A DNA stretch of 64,000 nucleotides from Styela clava (taxonomy: Eukaryota; Chordata; Ascidiacea; Stolidobranchia; Styelidae): NCBI RefSeq assembly GCF_964204865.1, contig NC_135250.1:8742001-8806000 (forward strand), in the 5' to 3' direction. Shown here in pieces: positions 27,101 through 36,004 of the stretch; position 1 is the first letter of the stretch, and each line of letters opens with the position of its first letter. Below the pieces are notes generated by a model. It made no database searches, was not told the DNA's origin, and saw only the letters and a program-made list of their open reading frames with translations. The position numbers and the translations under genes are program-made.

Positions 27101-27483
27101 AACCGCACCTATCTTATGGTATGAACGACATTTTGAAATCAGCTCAGGGCATTGATTCAAGTGCAAAAAGCCTCGGCCCAGATGCAAATCCATACCTCAC
27201 CGCCACCGGGCAAATGCAAGGCTTGAGTGGAAATTTTCCTAACTTAGTGCAACAACATTCACAGTTGCAAGCCTTACAGCAATTACAGGCTGCACAAGCC
27301 AATGACTTGCAGCATGCGTACCACAGAGGGAACGCTGCATTTTTTCAGCAACAAAACCTCAATTACCCACCTGGCGGCAAAACTCAAATGCCTAGTTCAA
27401 ATCACGAGAGACATCCCCAGTCATGGGTAACTAATCAAAATCACATTTATAATATTAATAGCAGCAACTATACTTGGAGATAG
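12127..27483 (+). CDS. MAU2: MAU2 / SCC4 cohesin-loader subunit with long C-terminal extension
   Basis: TPR-type protein that binds the N terminus of NIPBL/SCC2 and loads cohesin on chromatin in the nucleus. Exons: 12127-12295, 13822-13937, 16630-16806, 16945-17067, 19659-19817, 20406-20508, 20900-20987, 21575-21684, 22660-22847, 23296-23472, 23933-24057, 24466-24577, 25171-25271, 25635-25752, 26449-27483. All borders are GT/AG and the total is 2901 nt (966 residues). Landmarks match human MAU2 in order: [79 protein letters not shown] and [12 protein letters not shown]. Human MAU2 is about 613 residues and ends shortly after the segment equivalent to [11 protein letters not shown]. Here the last exon adds about 330 residues rich in Gln, Asn, Ser and His. 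The start is the first ATG of exon 1; an AG lies directly before it. Confidence 0.94.
13338..13702. mobile_element. hAT-like MITE, family A, copy 1
   Basis: Starts caaggatgtgcaaagtgcgg and ends ggttgcccatccctg, matching family-A copies at 14226 and 21718 (gtgcggcc..., aaaaattgtgca, cagttattcatatctggccctcc). The flanks caatagaa and ctgtagac agree at 5 of 8 positions, so the target duplication has decayed. It lies in MAU2 intron 1. Confidence 0.65.
14226..14499. mobile_element. hAT-like MITE, family A, copy 2, exact 8-bp target duplication
   Basis: Begins caggggtgtgcaaattgtgg and ends ggttgcacaccttctg, whose reverse complement repeats the start. The flanking octamer ctctatac is present at 14218-14225 and 14500-14507, an exact 8-bp duplication as made by hAT transposases. 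It lies in MAU2 intron 2. Confidence 0.85.
16036..16310 (+). mobile_element. tRNA-derived SINE-like element, copy 1
   Basis: The head resembles a tRNA gene, with tagcgcagcgttagg like an A box and gtttgaatcctat like a B box. The body (gcttcctccactatcaagtcc, gtggttcgccatgtgatta, cttaacggttttcctc) is shared with 25942-26238. It lies in MAU2 intron 2 and has no long poly(A) tail. Confidence 0.6.
17223..17282. mobile_element. Left fragment of an older hAT-like repeat, interrupted by the 17283 element
   Basis: Starts cagtggttctcaaacttttt, a typical hAT terminal repeat also seen at 19854. The sequence breaks at 17282 where the 1.59-kb element entered, and continues after it from 18882 (tcaaaaataactagc). 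The right end could not be placed. Confidence 0.55.
17283..18873. mobile_element. Complete 1591-bp hAT-like non-autonomous element
   Basis: Ends are inverted repeats: tagggatgggcaatgtagaa at the left and tattctatattgcccatcccta at the right. It is flanked by an exact 8-bp duplication gccccacc (17275-17282 and 18874-18881), diagnostic of hAT transposition. The left 250 bp has a run of attctagaatattctagaata pairs. There is no transposase open frame, so movement needs an enzyme from elsewhere. A second copy, cut by the window edge, is at 1-1349. Confidence 0.9.
19854..19960. mobile_element. hAT-like terminal fragment
   Basis: Starts cagtggttctcgaactttta within MAU2 intron 5 and runs into sequence containing gtgccccctag, as common in this repeat class. 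The opposite end was not found and the end coordinate is approximate. Confidence 0.4.
20640..20840 (-). mobile_element. hAT-like repeat fragment
   Basis: On the minus strand it begins cagggatgcgtaacgagtgg, a terminal-repeat-like start, and runs through a GC-richer stretch unlike the surrounding intron. The other end is not clear. It lies in MAU2 intron 6. Confidence 0.4.
21718..22066 (-). mobile_element. hAT-like MITE, family A, copy 3 (inverted), exact target duplication
   Basis: Opposite orientation to the copies at 13338 and 14226. On the plus strand it starts caagggtgcaaactttaata and ends ctggttgcacacccatg. The octamer ttttaaat flanks it on both sides (21710-21717 and 22067-22074). The copy contains aattggcacttcttcacagg and cacaatttttcctcgtgggc, the reverse of the family consensus. 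Confidence 0.85.
23565..23735. repeat. Dispersed 'caagtcgagtc' repeat
   Basis: Low-complexity repeat of cgagtcacaagtc and caagtcgagtcc words in MAU2 intron 10. Similar words occur at 43065-43135. No terminal structure could be fixed. Confidence 0.4.
24609..24920. mobile_element. hAT-like MITE, family B
   Basis: Starts caggacttcctgaactgggg and ends aagtttgggaagccttg, an imperfect inverted-repeat pair of the 'cagtggttcccaaact' type. The flanking octamers acctaatt and atctaatc match at 6 of 8 positions. It lies in MAU2 intron 12. Confidence 0.6.
25942..26238 (+). mobile_element. tRNA-derived SINE-like element, copy 2
   Basis: Related to 16036-16310 throughout: tggcgcattgtgctgggcgctagg head, gcttcctccaccaccaagtcc, gtggttaccagacgag-like and ttcgccatatgattaagc segments. 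It lies in the last MAU2 intron. The copies have diverged by substitutions and small indels. Confidence 0.6.
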
Positions 27484-27956
27484 GTGTAGAAGTATTATGG
27501 CAGATGCCTAATTATTCAATCTAAGTTATGTTCCCAGCGTATTTTTTTCCAGTGGGAGGCCTGTGGATGCAGTAAGATGCTAATAAGCAGCAAGAGGAAT
27601 AGCAATTGTACAACCTGGTCACCTGAATGTGTTCCAGCCAAGTGCGGGCTTGCATTAATATGAGCTTATTTTTTATTCTCTGGTGTAATTTGACTTCTAC
27701 ACCGTTTAATTTATAATGATTTTAAAATCTGATCTATTAAGAAGTTGTATGTTGATTTTTTCACATTGATTCAACTATTCATCACAATGAGATCATGACT
27801 ATCTGGTCAGGGCTATAGAATTTAAATTGGGTTTGGAAATTGACGAATTTTTTGGTCAAAATGAGTCTGTATCATTTCAGAAATATTATTAGGAAAATTT
27901 AATCATATTTAACAACATACAAACAAGCTACCTTATCAGCCTGAATAGAAAATTGA

Positions 27957-28791
27957 AATAAAAGAATATTCACTCTTTTTTTGCAATCATGAAATAAGCA
28001 AAAGGATATGGCTGCATTTCCTTTTTTGATTCTCAAAACTGACTATATATTCTAGTTTTACATCAAAAAGTGTTTCATATTTCTATCTCATCAAGAAGGT
28101 CAAAAACTGTATTGGTCAGTCTGGCATTTACTTGAGATCTTTAAAACAGGCTACCCATGCATGATAGCCAGATCAGCATTATTATTTCCATTTTAAATGT
28201 TCAACACCCATGTATGAACTGCACCTTTAGTATCGATGATCCATACTACTATTTGTGGTTTATAAACTGTGGGTTACCTCTCGTACAGGTTGTTATTGAA
28301 CTATTATAAAACCTAGCGATTATTTGTAGGGGCCGCTCTTATGTCCATGTGGTTTTCGTACTGATTTAATATGATTTTCTAATCCTACATACGCCAGTAT
28401 CGTACTTGCCTAACTTATAACTGTTGCTAGTATAAGTACCCAAATTATCGTTGTCAAGGATATGATGCTTCGAATGATTATTTTCCTTGAAGAAATTTTG
28501 TATTTTCTTCATATCAAGCAATCAATAGGGGAATACATTTGCTGTAATTAATCATTTCAATCAATGAAAAGTTGTAAAAATTTAAATGGGAGGCTTATTA
28601 CTACTTACACATCATCATGAAATATTTCTCTATACTTGTTATGTAATTGTTGTTATTTTTTGATTACAAACTAATTTTAGATCACAAAATTCTTTGCTTT
28701 TTTACATTTTTTGCACGTATTTTTCTATCCGAAGTACATTTAATATTATTATTCTGGTAATTTAACATTTTATTTCATTTGTTGTAATAAA
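27957..28791 (+). terminator. Candidate MAU2 polyadenylation signals
   Basis: AATAAA at 27957-27962 and again at 28786-28791, the latter followed by a GT/C-rich stretch (gtctgccccttgtt). Either could end the MAU2 transcript; choice of site needs transcript data. Confidence 0.45.
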
Positions 28792-30192
28792 GTCTGCCCC
28801 TTGTTACACCCAAGTCTTATTTATCTATGTGGCTGTGTACAAACTCAATGGGTTTGTTAGAGTTAAGAGAATGTAAAGATGCGCAAAGAAATTCAAACCT
28901 CAGCCTCAAAACTGTCTTATGCTGATTGCTGAGCAAATGTTCAGATGAATTATTGTATAATTTTGTAGTGTTACGCTTTCAAGTTTTATTAGATCTCAGG
29001 ACTTCAGAACAAGTGAGCAGAAATCTGATTATTTGTTTTAAGATTTTCTGACTACAATTTTGACTTTGAATCACTCTCTTTGCAACATTAACTAGGACAG
29101 TCCCATGTGAGGAAATTGGAATTTCAATGTTTTTGTTCTTCTTTTGAGTCAACCAGCCTTGGTTAGATTGGGGATATTTAATCGGACTTGATGCTGATTA
29201 TTGAAACCGATTAGGAAAATGGGCGAATATAAACCACTGCAACTGGTACGGTGTCTAATTTTAGTGAACCTACTATTGATTATTTTCTTATACACTAAAA
29301 AGAAAACAGTAGACAACATTGGTCACAAAAGTTACATTTTTTCACAAGACTTGCAGACAACATAATAGTGCATTTATATGGTACAATCTAATACAACCAA
29401 ATGAACATTGCCAGCAACATATATTCTGACTGATTCACAAAAAATATATATACACAAATATCGCTGATCAGACATCAGAATCAAGTTTTTCAGTGATTTC
29501 AGTGAAGTTTACAATGTACCAGAAAGGTCTGTCAGCAGAATGCTATTTATTATCACAATAAAAATTAGTCAGAAACGCGAGGTACTAGATAGTAAGCTTA
29601 TCTGTCGGCTGTCATGTAGAGGCTAACTCTCAGTACTATTTTCGTTAAGCATGTCAAGTTATCAGTTGAATAACATTGACAAAATTGCATTAATACTGTA
29701 AGGGTTTCAGTATATAACCTTTGACAGAGAATGAAAACCAGAAATAGCAACGAACGAGCATAGGTAGTGTGGAATATATGTATGTTTCAAAGAGCTGCAT
29801 ATTGTAAAGGCATAATTTTTTAAAATTATGGAAAACAGTGGTCAATTAGGAAGACACATTTTAATACATATTCAGGTGATATTTGTGGAGTGATTATAGA
29901 AATCATGGTGAATGAAAAGGTCAAACAGCATCTGTAGTTTCTCTGCACATGGTAAATCACCACTGAGTGATTGATGGACCAGCAGTAAAGGCTTCTTGTA
30001 CTACAATTGTGTGTTTTATAAAAGCTCAGAGAAAACTCATTGAAGAGATATAAAATCAGTAAATTTGAGTTGAATTGATGTGTAATGGAGATTTTTAACT
30101 TTTTTTCTTATTTAAAATTTAGTCCATGAGTATATTATAATTTTTGCATTTCATTGCTAAACACAAATTATTTTGACAGATATTCAAAAATC
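28792..30192. other. Spacer between convergent MAU2 and the coiled-coil gene
   Basis: AT-rich, no open frame with recognisable features. MAU2 on plus and the 30394-31275 gene on minus point at each other, so this is a shared 3' region. A candidate minus-strand polyadenylation signal borders it. Confidence 0.6.
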
Positions 30193-30198
30193 TTTATT
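30193..30198 (-). terminator. Polyadenylation signal of the coiled-coil gene
   Basis: tttatt on plus reads AATAAA on minus, about 195 bases after the stop codon of the minus-strand gene. Confidence 0.55.
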
Positions 30199-30393
30199 TT
30201 TTGTCATCTCTGGTCTCTTAAAAACTAATAATCTTCACATCTAATAGTATATATTATTACTTTGCATTGTGATTGCATTGCATTTTGGTATCTAAATCAC
30301 AGTGCTGAATTGTTACATTGGATGGATCAATAGTGCAATTTTCAGTTTTTGAAACAATGATTTGAGCGGAGTAATTACTCAAAGTTTAAAATG

Positions 30394-31275
30394 TCAAAAT
30401 CGATATCCGTAATATTCTACGTATCTCATTTGCTGTGATTCCTGAATAGATTTCAGTAAATCTTGAGTGCGTTTTGCACGTCTTGCCTCTGTTATTGTCT
30501 GTTTTCGTGCCCTTTCTGCATCTTCTCTTTCCTTCAGAATTGCTTTTGACTTACTTTTAACCCAAGCATGGAAAGCTCGGTTACAGTCTTTACGATCACG
30601 CAAGTAAAACCCTTCATCCTGCTCAATTTGTAGTTGTTGCGTGTGGAGTCGTTCTTTCCGTAGTTGTTTTTGTTTAGTATGCAACCATGATTTGTATGCT
30701 TTTACTGCTTCCTGTTTTTGCTGAGCAAGTGATTCAGCATCACCACTACTTCTCCTTGATTTTTGTTTCTTCATTTCTTCGTTCTTATTTTCAAGCCAAG
30801 CTTTCCATGCTAATTCTGCTGTTTTCCGAGCTTCCTCTTCTTCAAGTCGTACTTGTTCTTCTTCCTCCCTTTGTTTTTCTTCCTTCGCTTGTTGCTGTTT
30901 TCGCATCATCTTTTTCATTTCTGGAGACATGGCATACGGACTCTTTATTGACTGATAATCAATTGTGCTTGTTTTATTTCTTGTTGGTTTGCTTGATTTC
31001 ACTGGAGCTGAATGAGGTGTTGCTTTTTTGGACTTTGATTTTGCTTCTTTGGATTGTGGTGGAGGTGGTGTTTTGCTTCTTTTACCAGCTTCTGCAATTT
31101 TAAGCTTCTTTTTCGCCTTTTTGTCCTTTGGTTTTCCATCTACAACTGAAGGCATCAATGCTTTAAGCTTTGAGGCACTCACCAATTCAAATTTGCCACC
31201 GCGTTCAACCAGAATTTTTTCATCCTTGTGGATTTCCTGGCCATTAATTGTAATAGTTTCTTTCTCAGAGGCCAT
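30394..31275 (-). CDS. Lys/Glu-rich coiled-coil protein, CCDC181/CCDC34-like
   Basis: Intronless frame of 293 residues starting MASEKETITINGQEI in a good context (AAAATGGCC). The N terminus has a short ordered-looking segment (ILVERGGKFELVSASKLK), then a Lys/Pro/Ser-rich linker (about 50-105). From about 120 on it is charged coiled coil with three regularly spaced aromatic repeats: AWKAWLENKNEE, AYKSWLHTKQKQ and AFHAWVKSKSKA. It ends YYGYRF. The spaced 'W-L-x-x-K' repeats are typical of the ciliary/flagellar CCDC34 and CCDC181 proteins; I cannot decide between them without a search, so no symbol is given. In those families the proteins bind microtubules or act in the sperm flagellum, but that role here is inference. 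Confidence 0.75.
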   Translation of the reverse strand: MASEKETITINGQEIHKDEKILVERGGKFELVSASKLKALMPSVVDGKPKDKKAKKKLKIAEAGKRSKTPPPPQSKEAKSKSKKATPHSAPVKSSKPTRNKTSTIDYQSIKSPYAMSPEMKKMMRKQQQAKEEKQREEEEQVRLEEEEARKTAELAWKAWLENKNEEMKKQKSRRSSGDAESLAQQKQEAVKAYKSWLHTKQKQLRKERLHTQQLQIEQDEGFYLRDRKDCNRAFHAWVKSKSKAILKEREDAERARKQTITEARRAKRTQDLLKSIQESQQMRYVEYYGYRF

Positions 31276-34200
31276 TTTATTTTGGCACCGAGCCTCGATT
31301 GTAGCACAATATGCAAACTACATGGACATAATATATATGTAATACCCCTGGTAAAATTATTGAGTAATTGAGTAATAATTAAATTTTCTCAATAAAATTA
31401 AACAGAATTCAGTAAAAATTTCAGGCTCGTGTGAATTAAAAAAAAAAGATGTCACAAGAATTTGGCTTTAAGAAACCAACATGATATTTTTATAAATTCT
31501 ACAACAACGCTATGAAGAAATGCTTACACTTATGAAGCATATTCTAGAATGAAATTACCTGGTCTGATTAGGATTGTAAGCATTTTTATTTATCAAAAAA
31601 ATGGTATTGGTTGATACAAATAATAACAAGTATTTGATAAATGGTTCAACACTAAACAAAATGCCTGATTAAATGACAATTTAAATATTTGTGATGTCCA
31701 AAGGTAAACAAGGTCGAGCTTAAAAATGATAATAAGATCGTTTTATGCTACCTTTTATGAAACATTCAAAGATGCAGGTTTCTATTAGTCAGAATATTGC
31801 TGAAAACTTGCAAAAATGCCCCGAGACATGAGAGTGTTATGTAAAATATCTTATCAATATATTCGGATATCAGAAATCGAAAAAAACTTACTTCAAATGA
31901 CCGCTAAATTAAGTATATAACAAATATTGACATTTGATCATCCTTGACGGACTAAGTCACCGCAATTTACGAATATCTCACCTAATTCTGTAATTCAGCA
32001 ACTTCTGTTTGTGCAGTAGTTCTGTAATGTCAATTTTAAACCATTCCAACCTACTTGTTTTGTGTTTACCACAGTTGAAATTTAGCCCAACCCTATTATT
32101 AAATAAAAATGTTTAGGGATATACACACTATGTTACTGTATCAACAGATCAAAGAACAAAACGCCAAACCTCGATTTACATGCCTCATTTCCATTCATCT
32201 CCAACATTGCGCGTCACAGCGTGGTCATGGTAACGTACCGTGGTACTGTATTGTACACTTTGACCCCCATAAAATGGCTGACTGATTTTATTGTTTAAGT
32301 TGGTTAAAATTTCGTATTATCTCTGTAGGCAAGTAGGGCTTATGAGATGATTTGATTACTTGGCAAACTGCTATCTACATTGGCTGTAAGGTAGTCCGAT
32401 GAGAACGGGCTTTTGAGTTAATGTATTTTCGCAACAGTGCACCTTCAAGGCATGTGATTTAAAACTAAATACTTCCTAATTAACATATTTCAGCGACAAC
32501 GACCCCGAGGTAAATATGGGAAATTCCGAGAGAATGCAGTTGAGAAAACGAACATTTCACCGCTAAGCTAGAAAATAATGTTCAGTTCACGAATGCAGAA
32601 ACTTTTGGCTGGTCGCATTACGATATTGAAGAAACCCATCAGTCTAGGGCTGGGAATGGTTAACCGGTTAAATGAGTTTAGATGGTTAACGGTTACGATT
32701 TATTTTAACCGTTAACTGACATCTCAGGTACAAATCATCTTTATAATGTACAATTTCTTCAGAAATGATTACGTAATCGCAAATTAATCTCCCGTAGCGT
32801 TTAATTTAAAAGAATATCACTAACTGTATTTGTAACACCCAATACAATTGAAGTACCAAGATTGCTGATTATGAAAATTTGACAATGATGAATTGATAAT
32901 CAGTTTTCGAATAAGACATATTCCTCGGTAAAAATATACAGTTTTCTTGCAAAATCGTCTATTATATGTGCGCAGTTGCTGCTGTTTATCCTTATGATAT
33001 CTCAAAGAAGAATTTGCACATTGAGCACTAAAATTTGTCACATAAATAACATTGAATAACGGAAACTGTTTCACTAAAATACTGCCGTATGTCCGAAGCA
33101 CGCTGCATATCTCTTGCACCACAGGGATCACGAAACGGTCTAGATTCGTCAATATTTTTGGTAGATACCAGGATAAGATCACTCGAACTTAGTTTGTAAC
33201 CATTGTGACGTAATAAGCTAAAAATTTCTACGTCAAACTGCGGTTAACCGGTTAATGTTCCCCGGCTAACGTGTTTTCCCTGATATTCCCAGCACCCATT
33301 CCAACGTAAAAAACTTTTCTCCACTCTTTACGTTTGTATGCTAATATTGCGGCTAAAACAAACACCAGCACGTCTGCAGATTTTTATCTTCCATAGCCGC
33401 ATGTACCCTTGGTTTATTTGAAACGGAGATATGATTTCACCGAATAAGGTCAGCCAATGTACGAGCCGTGATATTCAATGACTAGCTGTGTTGTTGACTT
33501 TCTTAAAGCAATTTCGATCAATGCTGTAAAATACAGGGAAGGGCTAGTTGAATTATTACATAACCAATAGCTGTTAGATTTGGGTTGACTCACTCTCGCG
33601 ACTCCGAGTCCAAGTGTAATTTAATTCCGAAGCAAAATCGAGCAATTCCGAAGCAATATCGTCATATGAAGACTGATTACCGGTCTGCGATATTGATTAT
33701 AACTAATTTGTTGACACCCAATATCACAGATAAAATTATCTCGATTTGTCACAAATATTATACTTGCTGCATTCCAAAGTTCATTTGTGGCCTCTTTGTT
33801 TGCGTTTATATAATTTATACAATAGGCTACAAAGAAAAAACGCAATCAACTATTGCACAGTGGTTCCTCAATCCTCTGGAATCACTGATGTTTCGTTCCA
33901 GCAAAAAAAGTTGAAAACCGCTTATTTACATCAGCATATAAAATTGACACATTCCATTAAATGATTTTGTAGATATTTGATTCCAAGCATGTAAAAATAG
34001 CCAAGTGTATATATATATATCGATTTATATTCTCTTGACGCCAAAGTTTTGTTAAACCATATTTACGGTTAAACGTCTTAGTATATATTTACGGTTACAC
34101 CAATAGTGTCAGCCATTGGGACTTGGAAGTAGGTTATGCCGCTGTTACAAACGATCCGAAATCCTAGAGAATTGAATCAGGTTTCGGTGTCATTGCCTAA

Positions 34201-34314
34201 TAACGGCTGGTTGAATAATCAGTATTATTTAGGAAAGTTTTCCCCATCCACGTTGTATCTGTTAGAAATTAACTCCAAGATATTAATCAACCACGAATCT
34301 CGAGTTGGTTCAGT
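31276..34314. other. Spacer between two minus-strand genes
   Basis: About 3 kb without a supported gene. The first few hundred bases upstream of 31275 should hold the coiled-coil gene promoter. It contains a repeat with inverted ends (32646-33297). Short open frames at 32820-33182 and 33585-33914 show no domain, no splice context and biased composition. Confidence 0.55.
32646..33297. mobile_element. Putative inverted-repeat element rich in 'ggttaaccggttaa'
   Basis: The left end reads agggctgggaatggttaacc and then ggttaa; the right end reads ggttaaccggttaatgttc and later tattcccagcaccc, the reverse complement of the start. This resembles a hAT-type MITE of about 650 bp. The flanks show no clear 8-bp duplication, so age or boundaries are uncertain. 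Confidence 0.5.
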
Positions 34315-35966
34315 TCAAATACAGTATACAGATGCGTCATTATTATGGGTGCATGAGGAATGATTACCCCAGCCAAGATTTTTACAAGACGCAATGTTAT
34401 TCTCGGTTCCATCACAACCTATCCCGGAAAGCCATATGGGTCCACTTCCTTCGCCGTGTATTGCACAGCAGTACGCGTAGGCACGATCGTATCCAAGCAT
34501 GCGACATACTACACCGGCGTCAGTATTATCCCAACCTTCGTCACAAATTGTTCCCCATGTGCCGTTGTGAAGAATTTCTACACGGCCTTCATTTGACCAA
34601 CCACTTTGAAGTCTTACTCGCGTGAAACCGTTTTGCAAATCCAAAATTTGAGATCGTAAAGAATGAAGTTGATTTGTTAGGGCGTCCAGTTCTTGGCCGT
34701 TTTCTGTTTCATTCAGTGTCATATTTGTAACATTGTAGTTGAGATTGGTGATATCTGAAACATGGCCGTTTTCTGTTTCATTCAGTGTCATATTTGTAAC
34801 ATTGTAGTTGAGATTGGTGATATCTGAAACATGTGAATTACTCATTCAGTTTTTCGGCAACATAAAACTTTCTTCGCACGTGACGGCGCTCACATTCAAA
34901 TCAACGCCATGCTACAAATTTAAAGATTAACGAACTTCTGTATAGTTTAATACTTTGTATTTTGATTCTAGTACTACGTATTTTTCCATTTTAATCACAA
35001 TATTTTTGCGTGTCCGTCCGTGTATTTGTCTAAATTGTTGTAAATCCCAGGAAAATTGATAACTCTGGATTTGATTCCTAAAGACGCCACTTTACACTGC
35101 AGAAACATTGTCTTTATACGTACTGTATTGTATTTATGTAATCCTCAACAGAACCTGAATTATCATGATACCTGCAAATCATTGTTCACCAGGTTTTGAC
35201 CATCTATTTTATGAACATATTTGAAATGCCAACTATGTCAGGTTATGTTTTACTGGTCTGATTGGCCAAGTGACAAGGTAACGCCAAAACATTTTTTTCG
35301 AATGGGCATCGAAATAGTTATAAGATAAGTTATAAATATGATAATTAATCATAATCGGTTCATACTTATGATTTCTTTCTTCAAACTTCCGACAGCCTGA
35401 AAATAACAAAAGAATTTTTCTTTGATATATGCAAAACGCGATAAAAATGCTTAAACATTTTCACGCATTTCATGGCGAAACTAATCCCGCGAAGTAGATG
35501 TTCATGGATACAACAAACAAGTCTATTTAAGCATTACACACGAGAAAATTAGTACTCGAAAAATCAAAACTGCGACTAAAATATGTACTTTAATATCACA
35601 TAGTTCTGATTCAATATCTTACCCAGGCTGACAGCACAAGAGAACAAATAGTGGATGCCACCAACAATACAATGACAATTGTTAGAGCCAAAGATCTCCA
35701 ATGTCTTTTCTTTTTTCGTGGATCTTGACATCGTGCATTTTCATATGGTTTACCTGATTAGTATAAAAAAATACAAAAAGAATTGCTTTATTCCTAGAAA
35801 TACATCAATATATATATATACAATTGAATAGTTAATATTTACCCGCAGATAACGTGTTTTCATAAACATGTCCGGCAACGTAAGGTTCTTGTCTACCTTG
35901 TCCGATGGATGAAAATCCAGTCGTAACCATACCAGCATCAACGTTTGCATAAATATTGTCTCCCAT
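34315..35966 (-). CDS. Type II membrane SRCR receptor (scavenger-receptor A-like layout)
   Basis: Four exons on minus: 35966-35843, 35753-35623, 35396-35366 and 34823-34315, all GT/AG, joined frame 795 nt, 264 residues. Residues 1-62 are a cytoplasmic tail with three Y-x-N motifs (Y6-A-N, Y35-E-N, Y45-E-N) and a basic RKKKRHWR patch. Residues 63-85 are one hydrophobic helix (LALTIVIVLLVAS...). A stalk follows with two 23-residue repeats full of N-x-S/T sequons. Residues 165-264 are an SRCR domain (VRLQSGW, GRVEI, WGTICDEGW, VVCRMLGY, SGPIWL, IGCDG, HNNDASVYC). The six group-A cysteines are present plus an extra adjacent pair (214-215). The N-in topology with a C-terminal SRCR resembles MSR1/MARCO, but no collagen region is present. 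A role in ligand binding or phagocyte-like signalling is inferred. A short upstream exon (ATG at about 36053) could replace the first few residues. Confidence 0.85.
34699..34836. repeat. Perfect 69-bp tandem duplication in the SRCR stalk
   Basis: A 69-bp unit starting gccgttttctgtttcattca occurs twice in a row with no visible difference. Each unit encodes 23 residues with three N-glycosylation sequons (NVT, NMT, NET) and, on the minus strand, a catgtttcag splice-acceptor sequence. Exact identity points to a recent event. Start and end may shift by a few bases. Confidence 0.85.
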
Positions 35967-36004
35967 AACCATAAACCCCGTCCAACAACAATATATTTAT
36001 TCAA

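Noticed and set aside
32820-33182. 120-codon minus-strand open frame
   Set aside because: Contained in a putative repeat element; composition typical of random AT-rich sequence and no recognised motif.
35750-36004. 84-codon minus-strand frame starting MNKYIVVGRG
   Set aside because: Overlaps SRCR exon 1 in another frame; the frame chosen joins three further exons without a stop and yields a coherent membrane receptor.
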